DNA from: Candidatus Fermentibacteraceae bacterium
GTDB taxonomy: Bacteria; Fermentibacterota; Fermentibacteria; Fermentibacterales; JCC-6
Length of the DNA stretch: 33,691 bases
Assembly: GCA_030592635.1 (NCBI GenBank)
Contig: JAUVIS010000010.1
Coordinates: forward strand, 1-33,691
Direction: 5' to 3'
Position numbers and translations under genes: made by a program. Shown piece by piece: positions 17,880 to 27,538 of this stretch. The first letter of the stretch is position 1. Each line of letters starts with the position of its first letter. The notes below the pieces were generated by a model. It did not search any database. It worked only from the letters and a program-made list of their open reading frames with translations, and was not told where the DNA came from.

Positions 17880-18839
17880 CTACTCCTTACGGAATGTATT
17901 CATGATAATCCAGCCCTCGCGCAGGTAGGGTTCCTTCTTGTAGCCCGGATTGTAAACCTCCATGTCGAGAATATACCATTCGCCGCCTGCGTCAAGGACC
18001 CTGGCAGTAAAGGAGCCGGCATTCAGGTATTCCGGATTGCGCCAGACTCCTGTAATTTCCCATCCAGGCAACCCGTTCTGATTAATCGGCGTAGTGATAA
18101 CACGCGCCCTGTCAACAGAATCGGCGGAAGCATCGTAGAAGAAGAGCCGTGCCATAGCCTCCCTGGCCAGAACAGCATTCGAATCGGTAAGCTCAGCTTC
18201 AGTAGTAAGCATCTGTATACTGAAAAGAAGCAGACACTCATCATCAGGATGTCTCTGGTATTGAATGAACCCATCCTCCGGAGTCCAGATCCTTATACTG
18301 AATGACTTCGGCATATTCAGAGTAAAGCCCAGTTCAGAGAGGCTGTCCATTCTTTCCGGCGAAGTCATACTGGTACTGACAAAACTTTCGTAGATGTAGT
18401 CGTGCATCTGATCTTCATATGCCGCCTCCAGCGCTTCGGACAACCCCACGGGAAGTTCCGGCGACTGCGGATCAACCACCACCGCAAATACCTGTTGATC
18501 CAGCGCCCAGACATCCGGACCGCTGTAAATGCCGGTATCGTCTTCTACCAGCCTACCCGGAATCTGATGGATTTCCGAGGGGTCAAGAAGAAGAAGAATT
18601 ACTCTTCGGGCCTTGAGTGTTCCATGAAACTCAGTTGTTTCCGCGAATGAAAAGCTGAAAACTTCTTCAGGATCTATCGTTTCCACAATGAGATTAAGAT
18701 CCTGAAGACCGCCACTGTCTATGAATTCAGTAAGAGAGGCGCTGTAAACAATCAAAACTCCATTGACAGGTCCAAGAGAGTCCTGCCTGCAGGAAACAGC
18801 GGAAAGCAGAAGAAGAGCAGCGAACAGACCTTTTTTCAT
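17880..18839 (-). CDS. Lipoprotein, DUF4837-like
   Basis: MKKGLFAALLLLSAVSC lipobox; overall layout resembles DUF4837. Confidence 0.55.
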   Translation of the reverse strand: MKKGLFAALLLLSAVSCRQDSLGPVNGVLIVYSASLTEFIDSGGLQDLNLIVETIDPEEVFSFSFAETTEFHGTLKARRVILLLLDPSEIHQIPGRLVEDDTGIYSGPDVWALDQQVFAVVVDPQSPELPVGLSEALEAAYEDQMHDYIYESFVSTSMTSPERMDSLSELGFTLNMPKSFSIRIWTPEDGFIQYQRHPDDECLLLFSIQMLTTEAELTDSNAVLAREAMARLFFYDASADSVDRARVITTPINQNGLPGWEITGVWRNPEYLNAGSFTARVLDAGGEWYILDMEVYNPGYKKEPYLREGWIIMNTFRKE

Positions 18840-19207
18840 TACTTCCTGCTCTTTCTTTTATCAAAAAGCGGCTTGACTATTTTCAGCACAGTCAGTACCG
18901 CCGGAAGGTAATTCACAGTATTGCTCACCACGGAAGCACCTGAACCGGCGTTAACCCTCTTTGTAAGAACTCTGACTTCGGAAGCAGTCTGTCCAACCTC
19001 CCGGCCTGTTTTCTCCATTTCAACAAGAGTGCCCGAGAGCACCGGCATCAGTTGTGAAAGATCACTTCGTACCCCGTCAAGTGTTTTCTCAGCACTTTCG
19101 AGAGCTTTCCTGGTTCTTCCAAAAAGAGCGGCCATCATTCCCGCGATAACCCAGAAGCTGACTACCCCCACCAGCAGTACAATCGATGTAGCATCCATAT
19201 AATTCAC
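18839..19207 (-). CDS. Small membrane-anchored coiled-coil protein (DUF948-like)
   Basis: N-terminal TM, then a heptad-rich segment (KALESAEKTLDGVRSDLSQLMPVLSGTLVEMEKTGREVGQTASEVRVLTKRV). Confidence 0.55.
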   Translation of the reverse strand: MNYMDATSIVLLVGVVSFWVIAGMMAALFGRTRKALESAEKTLDGVRSDLSQLMPVLSGTLVEMEKTGREVGQTASEVRVLTKRVNAGSGASVVSNTVNYLPAVLTVLKIVKPLFDKRKSRK

Positions 19208-19222
19208 TCCCCGTAATCGATC

Positions 19223-21196
19223 CTATCTCCTCAAAATGACGATTTCCACCCGCCTGTTCAGTGACCTTCCCTGTTCATCATCATTGGCCGCCGCCGGTCT
19301 TCTCTCTCCGAACCAGATCGGTTCTATCTCAATGTTGTAATCGCTGAGCTGAGCCTCAAGGTACGCAGCCACATTCAGCGCGCGTTCAGTTGAAAGATCA
19401 TCGTTAAAACCGAAGGTACCGTCGCTGTCCGCGTGGCCCTCAACGGAAACAAAAACCCCGGGATTGTTCTTCAATGTTTGAATCACTCTGTCCAGATCGG
19501 GGTATTGATCCTCCCTGATTTCGCCAACAGCATTGTCAAAAAATATTGTTGACATTGATAATCCCTCGCGTTCGCGGGCAACTATCATGAACTGGAAAAG
19601 ATTTACAGGATCAGTTTCGTAGTACAGATAGTTCAGATCCTCATTCATCTGTCTGCAGTTCACATCCAGAGGAATACCGCCTCTTACTCTCGTGAGTCCG
19701 AGAGTGGCTGGATTAATCCTGTTTCTGTCCATCCATACTTTGCTGACCCTGAAGCTCAGGCTGGCTTCAATAATATCTACACTGTCCACTGCTCCGTACA
19801 CCGTTTGCGGCTCAACCATGACCAGTTCAGCATGCCTTGCGGAAATAAGGAAATCGCCGATGTGATCCAGTGACGCTTCGAAATAGTAGTATCCCTCATC
19901 CTCGTCAATAATTGCCGCAGGCATTCTCACCAGAGAATTGTCTTCCTCAACTCTGTAAAGTCGAAGCAGCCTCAGCTCAAGGTTATTCTGTTCAAGCCAG
20001 TACCTCGGCACCCTGAATCCCACGGAAAGATCTCTGATGTCTTCCCCGGTGAAAGTGGCTCTGGACGGGAAGTAAGCATAAAGAACCTGCTTGTCATCAA
20101 GTTTAAGCGTACTGTTCAGTGGTATCTGGTCGTACTGTGCAATAATCAGTGAGTCATTCTGAACATCTCTGTTGGCCCAGAGACAAACCTCGTACATATC
20201 TGTTCCGGTTTCCCAGGTTCTTCGATCCACCAGAGGAGGAAGAGGAACCCTGGGTTCATCTTCCAGCCATTCAGTACCACCCAGTCTGAATGTAAGCCCT
20301 CCTCTGTGCCTGCCCCATGTTGATTGAAGATCGTTCATTGGAAGGGCAAAAGCATAGTCAAAAGAAACAGGAAGCGCACCCTCATACCTTGCGGACAATC
20401 CCGCCGAGAGTTCTGAAGTTTTTCCAAGGGTTCTGGCTCTGTAACCTGCCCTGAAACCCCATGTGGAAGCAACTCCAAACCACTTCTCCAGTCCTAATGC
20501 AAAGTCAATGTCTTTTTCTCCGTCAATATCATCCAGAGACCAGTCAACCTGAATAACGGGTGTGATGAATCTCGGATAGAACGCGGCTCCAAAGGAAATT
20601 TCTATTGGAAGAACATCCTCTTCCCCGATACCCATGTCGGGCGAAATGAGATTCCTGGCCACTCCTGCCAGAGTTACCCTTCTGCCAAGCTCCGCCTGAA
20701 AACCGAAATCCGCAGAAACAGCTTTTGCCCGAAGACCGTTGGCGGCGAAGAGCGGATCGTATGAAGTAAACTCGTTGTCCACATAGTCTCTGTACATGTA
20801 GCGTCCGGTGAAACCGAAAGAAACAGGGAATATTCCGGGCCTGAATGCCAGGGCTAGAAGCCCCTCCCCCTGAGTGCACTGGTCTGACGCGTTGAGGATA
20901 TCAGCGCCCAGACCGAAAGCGGAGAATCGGGTGACAGGTTGCACATACCCTAAAGCACCGTAGTTTATGGAATTCAGATCCATGTTCGGATAGAAACTGG
21001 TGTACTCGGTTCCCACCATCAGCCTGCCGGAGCGAAGAAGGCCGGCAGGATTCCACCAGGAAGCCCAGGCATCATCAGCAATGGCAATAAAAGCTCCGGC
21101 CATTCCCATGGCACGAGCGCCGGGATTGAGAACATCCGCGTAAACTGTTGATGTTAAGGCAAAAACCAGCGCGAAGATTATTATCTTGCTACACAT
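19223..21196 (-). CDS. PorV/UPF0164-like beta-barrel fused to two PGF-pre-PGF-like domains and a C-terminal OmpA domain
   Basis: LNPGARAMGMAGAFIAIADDAWASWWNPAGL; FRVPRYWLEQNN... and FRVSKVWMDRNR... units; IFFDNAVGEI...VEGHADSDGTFGFNDDLSTERALNVAAYL...GRSLNRRVEI. Confidence 0.8.
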   Translation of the reverse strand: MCSKIIIFALVFALTSTVYADVLNPGARAMGMAGAFIAIADDAWASWWNPAGLLRSGRLMVGTEYTSFYPNMDLNSINYGALGYVQPVTRFSAFGLGADILNASDQCTQGEGLLALAFRPGIFPVSFGFTGRYMYRDYVDNEFTSYDPLFAANGLRAKAVSADFGFQAELGRRVTLAGVARNLISPDMGIGEEDVLPIEISFGAAFYPRFITPVIQVDWSLDDIDGEKDIDFALGLEKWFGVASTWGFRAGYRARTLGKTSELSAGLSARYEGALPVSFDYAFALPMNDLQSTWGRHRGGLTFRLGGTEWLEDEPRVPLPPLVDRRTWETGTDMYEVCLWANRDVQNDSLIIAQYDQIPLNSTLKLDDKQVLYAYFPSRATFTGEDIRDLSVGFRVPRYWLEQNNLELRLLRLYRVEEDNSLVRMPAAIIDEDEGYYYFEASLDHIGDFLISARHAELVMVEPQTVYGAVDSVDIIEASLSFRVSKVWMDRNRINPATLGLTRVRGGIPLDVNCRQMNEDLNYLYYETDPVNLFQFMIVAREREGLSMSTIFFDNAVGEIREDQYPDLDRVIQTLKNNPGVFVSVEGHADSDGTFGFNDDLSTERALNVAAYLEAQLSDYNIEIEPIWFGERRPAAANDDEQGRSLNRRVEIVILRR

Positions 21197-24100
21197 ACTG
21201 TTCCCGTCACCTCCCCCGCAGAAGCTGAAGCATGGAAAATATAAACTCCTGACGGTACTGAATTCCCTGCATTGTCACGCCCGTCCCATACAGGTTCTGT
21301 ACCGGTGATGTTCCTCACAGGTACTCCCTCAATGTTCAGTATGACAAGAGTAATTGCTGCGTCCTCCGCCGCGGGCCAGACAAACGAAGCTGCATCATTT
21401 ATACCGTCGCCGTTCGGGGTGAAAGGAGTGGGTATTACAGTCATCCCAGGTGAAAAACTCCTCAGCAGGGAAATGTCGAATTCGGTATAGAGATCTTCCT
21501 CAACCATCGCGGTATCGGAAAACACAGCGTATGGATCCTGATCAACATAAACAGGCACATTTCCCACAGGCACCTCTTCGAAGTAGTAGTAACCAGTGTT
21601 GTCGGTAACAGATGTTATTCCCAGTCCCAGAATGGATACAACAATGTCCTCGAGATCCCGGCCTGTATAAACATCTGTTACAATACCTCCCAGAGATCCG
21701 CTGGGACCCTGCGCGGTGGCGGAAGCCATGTTACTGTACTGGCTCTCCCCGTCAGGATCCGAATAGACGCAGGTAGCCCAGTAGTAGTAACCGATTCCGT
21801 TCACAACCTGTGAATCTGCCCATGAGACCGTGTCCGTGCTGAATTCAGCAATAGGATCAGGTTCCGGAGAAAGTGGACTGATGGATCTGTAAATCCTGTA
21901 TGAAGTCAGCCCTTTACCGTCGGCGGAAGCCTCAGGAGGATCCCAGCTCAGCGGAATGAAACCGTCATTACCGCTGACAGCCGCCAGGTTCCGAGGCGGA
22001 GCAAGTTCGCCGATAACAGCAAATGGTCCGTAAGTGGAAGTATTGTTCGTTTCATCATGTTCAATAACAAGTGAGTCGGGATCTACCACGGATACCTGAT
22101 ACCTGTTGCCTATATCGAAATATGTGAATCTGTAGCCTCCCTTGAAAGAGGCTGTTTCCCCGCTTTCCAGTGGAGGCACATCAAGAAGCAGAACTGGCTG
22201 ATCCAGCGAGTCCGGATCATCTGTAATGTAGTAGGCAAGCTGAGTTGCAGACGATGGACCTTCACCGTCATTGCTGACAATAACGCTGAAACCAACAGTC
22301 TGTCCCACTTCGAAAGGAGGAGAGGCATCAGGAGATGCAATAGATACGGTCAGATCCGGATAAGCCAGAACAATGGTGAACTGACCGGAAGCATCGTCAA
22401 GCCCTCTGTTGCCCGCACCGGTAACCACATCAACGATGTGGGTTCCCGGCTGATCCGGACACTGCAGAGTGAATTCCGTCGATGCGCTGGAGTTCTTGTA
22501 TACCAGATTTCCCATAAATGCCGGTATGTTGACATCGCCGCTGAAAACACCGGGAGGATTAAGTGTGGCCCACGCTCCCACGGCAATGTATCCTCCTGTG
22601 TTGGCTATAGAAACTGGAATTATCAATTCGCCTCCGGGGGGCGCGTATATAGTGGTGTCCACGGGGAATGTTACCGCAAGCACCGGATCCCTGGCGAAGC
22701 GGTAGGCGGAGATGGCAAACTGCTGCTGCTCCAGCGGATCTCCGGGATCCGCCCACGATACACCGGTAACTTTCACATTCCAGGCGCCCGGCTCAGGAGA
22801 TTCCACGGCAATCCTTTCAACAGGACTCTGGGATGTTACACCGGCAGGAAGCGTATAGTTATACTCCACATTGGAGGGCGAAATCAGAGTTACATCAAGA
22901 TCCACCTGTATCCCCGGAGACACGGAAGGAACATCCGAATATCCCAGGCCTACGGACATCCAGCTGGTGTAAGCGGGAACATACATCATCCATTGTTTCG
23001 ATCCCGTTCCCTCCACAATTACGGAATTTATCCACAGCAGCCGCTCAACTTCTTCAGAGAAGTAAGTACCGGGAAGGTGATATCCGTCCAGAAGACCGAA
23101 ACCGCTTGCGGATGTCGCGTAGCCGGATTCGGGAGGCCCGGTGTTGCTCTTAAGGGGAATTGCGCAGGCTGTCATAATGGCCACCGCGTCTTCCGAACTG
23201 AAAAGATCCCCGTACTTCTCTTCACATATTGCCAGTGCCGCGGAAACAAAAGCAGCTGCCATGCTGGTGCCGGTAAAACGGGTATAGGAAGGTTCGCCCG
23301 GCCACCGGTTCACAGGATCATCAAGCCACTGGCCTCCATACTGCGCATTTGTTGTCGCAACTCCGTTCTGCATGGTAGACTGCAGAAACTCTCCTCCGGG
23401 AGCAAGTATCTCGGGTTTAAGCCGTCCATCAACAGTGGGACCTCTCCCGCTGTATGAGGCCAGAAGAAGATTCCCGTCATCGTCAGGCAGGAAGGTAACC
23501 GCCCCAACGGTAATCGCGTTCCTTGCAATCGCCGGGGAAGGAACAGCGCCGGGCGCGGGGTTGTTGCCGGAACTGAAAATTGAAAGTTTGCCGTTCCTTG
23601 ACCAGGTATCCACGACCTGGCAGAATCCATCGTATGAAGTTGATCCGTCAAAACCCCAGGAGTTATTCACAATATAACAGTCGTTTGAAAAGAATTCAGT
23701 GTAAAACCCGGCAAACTGAGCAGGCGTCATCGACTCAGGCCTCTGAATCACATAGAGCTGAGCATCCGGCGCGCCTCCGCGTCCATTGAATTCGCAATCG
23801 AGATCAACTTCTCCTCTTGAAGCAATAACACCGCAGACAGCGGTGCCATGGCCGGTGGGATCCGGATCTCCTGCCACCACCGCGCCTTCAAGATCCGGAT
23901 GTTCGGACCAGACTCCTGTGTCAAGAACGCCAACCCGTATACCCAGACCTGTGTAGTAGGTCCACAGATCCGGCAGACCGGTCACCTGACGACTGTCATC
24001 AGCCTGGTCGTTGAGAGCGTGGGCACGGGCAGTTTGCGGCCTGTCCGGAACAGCTGAAAGAACACCTGACTCCACCGGACCCGGAACCAGCCACCACTGT

Positions 24101-24603
24101 TCTGAAAAAGCAGTGCCTGTCGGAGGGATAAAGCCGGGAGCCATTCTGACAAGCCATCCGCCGGACCAGTAGCGATCCTCAAGTTGAACAGCATCCTGCC
24201 ATGACCACCGGGTAATGCTTCCGGCGAATCCCGAACCCCTGAGAGCATCCGGATCCGGATTCTCTCCGACTACAGCGACAAAACTGCTGCCGGTCGGAGC
24301 ATAGCCGGTTGGCCACAGCCCTGCCTGATCAAGAACGGCAAGATCGCGGGGAGTTAGATGTCTGTAAACTTGAATCAGCACAAGATCTCCCGTGGAACCG
24401 GGAATAAAATCAGTCATAAGCGGCCCTGATCCGTTACCTGCAGAGATATAGTAAGTGTCTGACTGCAGAAGCACACTCTGCCTGTCTTCATGATCCAGCA
24501 GGGTCAAATCCTCAAGGGCAGGCAGATCAACCGATTCAACAACAGGATAATCCGCGGTTGAAAAGAACGCCAGCAACAAAAGAGAAAACACAGTCATAGC
24601 CAC
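21181..24603 (-). CDS. Secreted S8 subtilisin-like serine protease with P-domain-like, CARDB-like, FN3, regulatory-like and T9SS/FlgD-type C-terminal domains
   Basis: Triad motifs VLDTGVWSEHPDL, GHGTAVCG, FTGTSMAAAFVSA; C-terminus PTPFTPNGDGINDAASF...WDGRDNAGNSVPSGVYIF. Confidence 0.92.
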   Translation of the reverse strand: MAMTVFSLLLLAFFSTADYPVVESVDLPALEDLTLLDHEDRQSVLLQSDTYYISAGNGSGPLMTDFIPGSTGDLVLIQVYRHLTPRDLAVLDQAGLWPTGYAPTGSSFVAVVGENPDPDALRGSGFAGSITRWSWQDAVQLEDRYWSGGWLVRMAPGFIPPTGTAFSEQWWLVPGPVESGVLSAVPDRPQTARAHALNDQADDSRQVTGLPDLWTYYTGLGIRVGVLDTGVWSEHPDLEGAVVAGDPDPTGHGTAVCGVIASRGEVDLDCEFNGRGGAPDAQLYVIQRPESMTPAQFAGFYTEFFSNDCYIVNNSWGFDGSTSYDGFCQVVDTWSRNGKLSIFSSGNNPAPGAVPSPAIARNAITVGAVTFLPDDDGNLLLASYSGRGPTVDGRLKPEILAPGGEFLQSTMQNGVATTNAQYGGQWLDDPVNRWPGEPSYTRFTGTSMAAAFVSAALAICEEKYGDLFSSEDAVAIMTACAIPLKSNTGPPESGYATSASGFGLLDGYHLPGTYFSEEVERLLWINSVIVEGTGSKQWMMYVPAYTSWMSVGLGYSDVPSVSPGIQVDLDVTLISPSNVEYNYTLPAGVTSQSPVERIAVESPEPGAWNVKVTGVSWADPGDPLEQQQFAISAYRFARDPVLAVTFPVDTTIYAPPGGELIIPVSIANTGGYIAVGAWATLNPPGVFSGDVNIPAFMGNLVYKNSSASTEFTLQCPDQPGTHIVDVVTGAGNRGLDDASGQFTIVLAYPDLTVSIASPDASPPFEVGQTVGFSVIVSNDGEGPSSATQLAYYITDDPDSLDQPVLLLDVPPLESGETASFKGGYRFTYFDIGNRYQVSVVDPDSLVIEHDETNNTSTYGPFAVIGELAPPRNLAAVSGNDGFIPLSWDPPEASADGKGLTSYRIYRSISPLSPEPDPIAEFSTDTVSWADSQVVNGIGYYYWATCVYSDPDGESQYSNMASATAQGPSGSLGGIVTDVYTGRDLEDIVVSILGLGITSVTDNTGYYYFEEVPVGNVPVYVDQDPYAVFSDTAMVEEDLYTEFDISLLRSFSPGMTVIPTPFTPNGDGINDAASFVWPAAEDAAITLVILNIEGVPVRNITGTEPVWDGRDNAGNSVPSGVYIFHASASAGEVTGTVCVAR

Positions 24604-24681
24604 TCCAATTGTAGTTAATCACATATTGTAGAGATACTATAAATTGTATTGGTTCGTCAACCGCCTATAAAACAACAGAAT

Positions 24682-24708
24682 CGGGGCAATTCGAACTTGA
24701 TTGCCCCG
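24682..24708 (-). terminator. Rho-independent terminator downstream of folD
   Basis: 9-bp stem CGGGGCAAT/ATTGCCCCG; minus-strand tail ATTCTGTTGTTTTA. Confidence 0.65.
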
Positions 24709-24731
24709 GCTCGAATATATGCGGAACAGGA

Positions 24732-25577
24732 TTACTCTGCCGACGATTTCGCTCTGGCTTTGAATGTATTTTCAAGAAGAAAAGCAATTGTGAGTGGTCC
24801 CACACCTCCGGGAACCGGAGTTATCGCGGAGCAGACATCAAAGACATCGTTGTAGGCGACATCTCCAACCAGTTTTCCGTTACTGTTTCTGTTCATTCCA
24901 ACATCCACAACAACTGCTCCCGGTTTAACCCAGTCCCTTTGAATCATTTCCGGTTTACCCACAGCGACAATGAGAATGTCGGCCTTTCTGCACTGTCCCA
25001 TGAGATCCACAGTACGGCTGTGCGCGACTGTCACTGTACAGTTCTCCCTGAGCAGAAGCGCTGCCATGGGTTTCCCAACAATGTTGGATCTTCCCACAAC
25101 AAGAGCATTCTTACCGCGCATGGAGATGTCATGATGGTGAAGAAGTCCAACAATGCCTGAGGGGGTACACGGGAAAAGACCTTCTTCACCTCTCCACAGT
25201 CTTCCCACATTCACAGGGTGAAAGCCGTCCACATCCTTTTCAGGCAGCACTGCTGAAGCTACCCGGTCAACAGAGATGTGATCAGGAAGAGGAAGCTGAA
25301 CCAGAATGCCGTGGACAGTATCATCGCAGTTCAACTCACCGACAAGCCCCAGAATATCCGCTTCCGATGTTTCAGCGGGCAGGCCGATTACACGGCTGTT
25401 AAAGCCCACCTTTTTACAGGCCTTTTCTTTAGCGCCAACATAAACCCTGCTGGCCGGATCATCGCCGACCATTATCACTGCAAGCCCCGGAGCTGATCCC
25501 TGAAGCTCACTGACCCGATCTCTCAGGGAAGCTCTGACAACCCTGGCGTATTTCCTGCCGGAAAGGACAAGAGCCAT
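24732..25577 (-). CDS. folD: Bifunctional methylenetetrahydrofolate dehydrogenase/cyclohydrolase
   Basis: VGDDPASRVYVGAKEKACKKVG, HGILVQLPLP, VVGRSNIVGKPMA, ITPVPGGVGPLTIAFLLENT. Confidence 0.97.
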   Translation of the reverse strand: MALVLSGRKYARVVRASLRDRVSELQGSAPGLAVIMVGDDPASRVYVGAKEKACKKVGFNSRVIGLPAETSEADILGLVGELNCDDTVHGILVQLPLPDHISVDRVASAVLPEKDVDGFHPVNVGRLWRGEEGLFPCTPSGIVGLLHHHDISMRGKNALVVGRSNIVGKPMAALLLRENCTVTVAHSRTVDLMGQCRKADILIVAVGKPEMIQRDWVKPGAVVVDVGMNRNSNGKLVGDVAYNDVFDVCSAITPVPGGVGPLTIAFLLENTFKARAKSSAE

Positions 25578-25578
25578 G

Positions 25579-25893
25579 TTATCCCTTTGTGATCTTCTCG
25601 ATCTCGACCCAGGTCTGGTTCTGTCTGTGACCGGTCTTCCGTTCGTATCCCTTGCGCCTCTTGCGTTTGTAAACCACGACTTTGGGTCCCCTTGATTGCT
25701 CTACAATCTTGGCCAGAACCTTTATCCCGTCGATAAACGGGTGTCCTACAACAACTTTATCATCTTTGGCAACAAGAAGCACTTCCTCAAAAGTGTGAGA
25801 AGCACCCTCTTCCCCGGTAAGACGGGGAACCATCAACTTCATACCCGGTTCAACTCTGAATTGAGTTCCACCTGTTTTAATAATCGCGTACAA
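25579..25893 (-). CDS. rplU: 50S ribosomal protein L21
   Basis: MYAIIKTGGTQFRVEPG...KVVVYKRKRRKGYERKTGHRQNQT. Confidence 0.97.
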   Translation of the reverse strand: MYAIIKTGGTQFRVEPGMKLMVPRLTGEEGASHTFEEVLLVAKDDKVVVGHPFIDGIKVLAKIVEQSRGPKVVVYKRKRRKGYERKTGHRQNQTWVEIEKITKG

Positions 25894-25990
25894 ACCGTAC
25901 CTCCATTTATATTAATCTAATTCACCAGTAATACGCAGCCTAATCACTTATCAGAACAGCGCAAACTTATACTATTTCAACCCTTCGAGG

Positions 25991-27538
25991 TCAAGTTCCG
26001 GCATCAGGTGAGTACAAGCCTGAAATATCTTCATGCGAGTCAAGAGAAAACACCTTGAACTCGGCCTGAAGCATTCTCTCATCCTCATGAATATGAACTG
26101 AAATTCTGTCACTTCTTGCGGTAAGATACTCAAGGCGTCTTCCGTCATCCTCCATGAGGTACTTTGCGACAATGGGATTAATGGTTACCACCATATTCGT
26201 GTGCTTCTTCCCGTTGGCGGCTCTCTCCAGGAAACGCTCTATTCCCGTGAGCACACTTACCGGTGTTTGAATTCTGCCGGTGCCCGCACAATGTTCGCAT
26301 ACTCCTGACATGGACTGAACAAGACTGGGTCTCACTCGTTTTCTCGTCATCTCCACCAGCCCCATGGGACTGACCTGACATGTTTTTGTGGGGGATCTGT
26401 CTCTCCCCAGCTCGCCTCTGAGACAGTTTACTACCTTATCTCGATGTGATGAATTATCCATGTCAATGAAGTCAATTACAATAATGCCGCCGAGATCCCG
26501 AAGGCGCAACTGGCGGGCAACCTCACTGGCAGCTTCCATATTTGTCTTCAGTATTGTGTCTTCCTGCCTCCTGCGCCCCACATACCTCTTTGTATTCACA
26601 TCTATGGCAACAAGAGCCTCGGTGTGATCAATTACAATTGATCCTCCGCTCTTAAGTAAAACTTCTCTGCGCACAAGACCGGATATTTCCTTCTCTATGC
26701 CATACTGATCGAATATCGGTGTCTTGCCCCTGTAGTATTTCACCTTGCCTGCGACACCGGGATCAAATGCCTTCAAATACCTTCTGATCTGCTTTGCGAC
26801 AATCCTTGAATCGCACACAATTGAGTTCATATCAGGAGTAACAAGATCCCGCACAGTCATTGTGATAAGATCATGCTCCTGATGAAGAAGAGCCGGTGCT
26901 CTGGACTTAACAGTAAGAGCGCCTATCTCTTTCCACTTGTTAACTATCCTGACAACATCAGTTCTAAAACTCTCCTCGTCCTTATCAACCCCGGCAGTTC
27001 TGGCTATGATGCCGAAACCCTCAGTCCTGACCTGTTGAACTATTTTTCTCAGCCGGCTTCTTTCCTGCCGGTCGGTTATCTTTCTTGACACTCCCGCGAC
27101 TGAATCTCCGGGCATGCTCACAACATACCTTCCCGCGATACTTATTCTGGTACTCACTCTGGCGCCTTTTGTACCTATAGGCTCCTTGGTAACCTGGACG
27201 AGAATTCTTTTACCCTTCTCCAGCACCTTCTCAATCGGTCTCCGGGTCTCATCCGCCCTGGGCGGTTTTCCTTCCATAAGAGCCCTGGCAAAGCTGTTTT
27301 CGTCCGCCAGCTTTTCTCTCACATCAGATACATGCAGGAAAGCACTTCTTTCCAGCCCGATATCCACAAAAGCAGCCTGCATCCCGGGGAGTACCGCGTT
27401 AATCTTTCCGAGGTAGATGTTTCCGACAATGTGCTTATCGTCTGCCATTTCGACAATAAGCTCCATAAGTCTGCCATCTTCCATAACAGCGATTCGAGTG
27501 ACTTCCGGATGCTGGTTGACTACAAAATCAACCTTCAT
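25991..27538 (-). CDS. rng: Ribonuclease G/E family protein
   Basis: GNIYLGKINAVLPGMQAAFVDIG S1 domain, DVNTKRYVG, IIVIDFIDMD, CEHCAGTG Zn-link. Confidence 0.93.
   Translation of the reverse strand: MKVDFVVNQHPEVTRIAVMEDGRLMELIVEMADDKHIVGNIYLGKINAVLPGMQAAFVDIGLERSAFLHVSDVREKLADENSFARALMEGKPPRADETRRPIEKVLEKGKRILVQVTKEPIGTKGARVSTRISIAGRYVVSMPGDSVAGVSRKITDRQERSRLRKIVQQVRTEGFGIIARTAGVDKDEESFRTDVVRIVNKWKEIGALTVKSRAPALLHQEHDLITMTVRDLVTPDMNSIVCDSRIVAKQIRRYLKAFDPGVAGKVKYYRGKTPIFDQYGIEKEISGLVRREVLLKSGGSIVIDHTEALVAIDVNTKRYVGRRRQEDTILKTNMEAASEVARQLRLRDLGGIIVIDFIDMDNSSHRDKVVNCLRGELGRDRSPTKTCQVSPMGLVEMTRKRVRPSLVQSMSGVCEHCAGTGRIQTPVSVLTGIERFLERAANGKKHTNMVVTINPIVAKYLMEDDGRRLEYLTARSDRISVHIHEDERMLQAEFKVFSLDSHEDISGLYSPDAGT

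Noticed and set aside
22438-23457. 339-aa plus-strand ORF
   Set aside because: Antisense shadow of the S8 subtilase; composition looks non-coding and no family is recognised
24634-24660. Promoter for the subtilase gene (TTGACG...TAGTAT, minus strand)
   Set aside because: Spacer is only 15 nt and other -10 choices are equally weak
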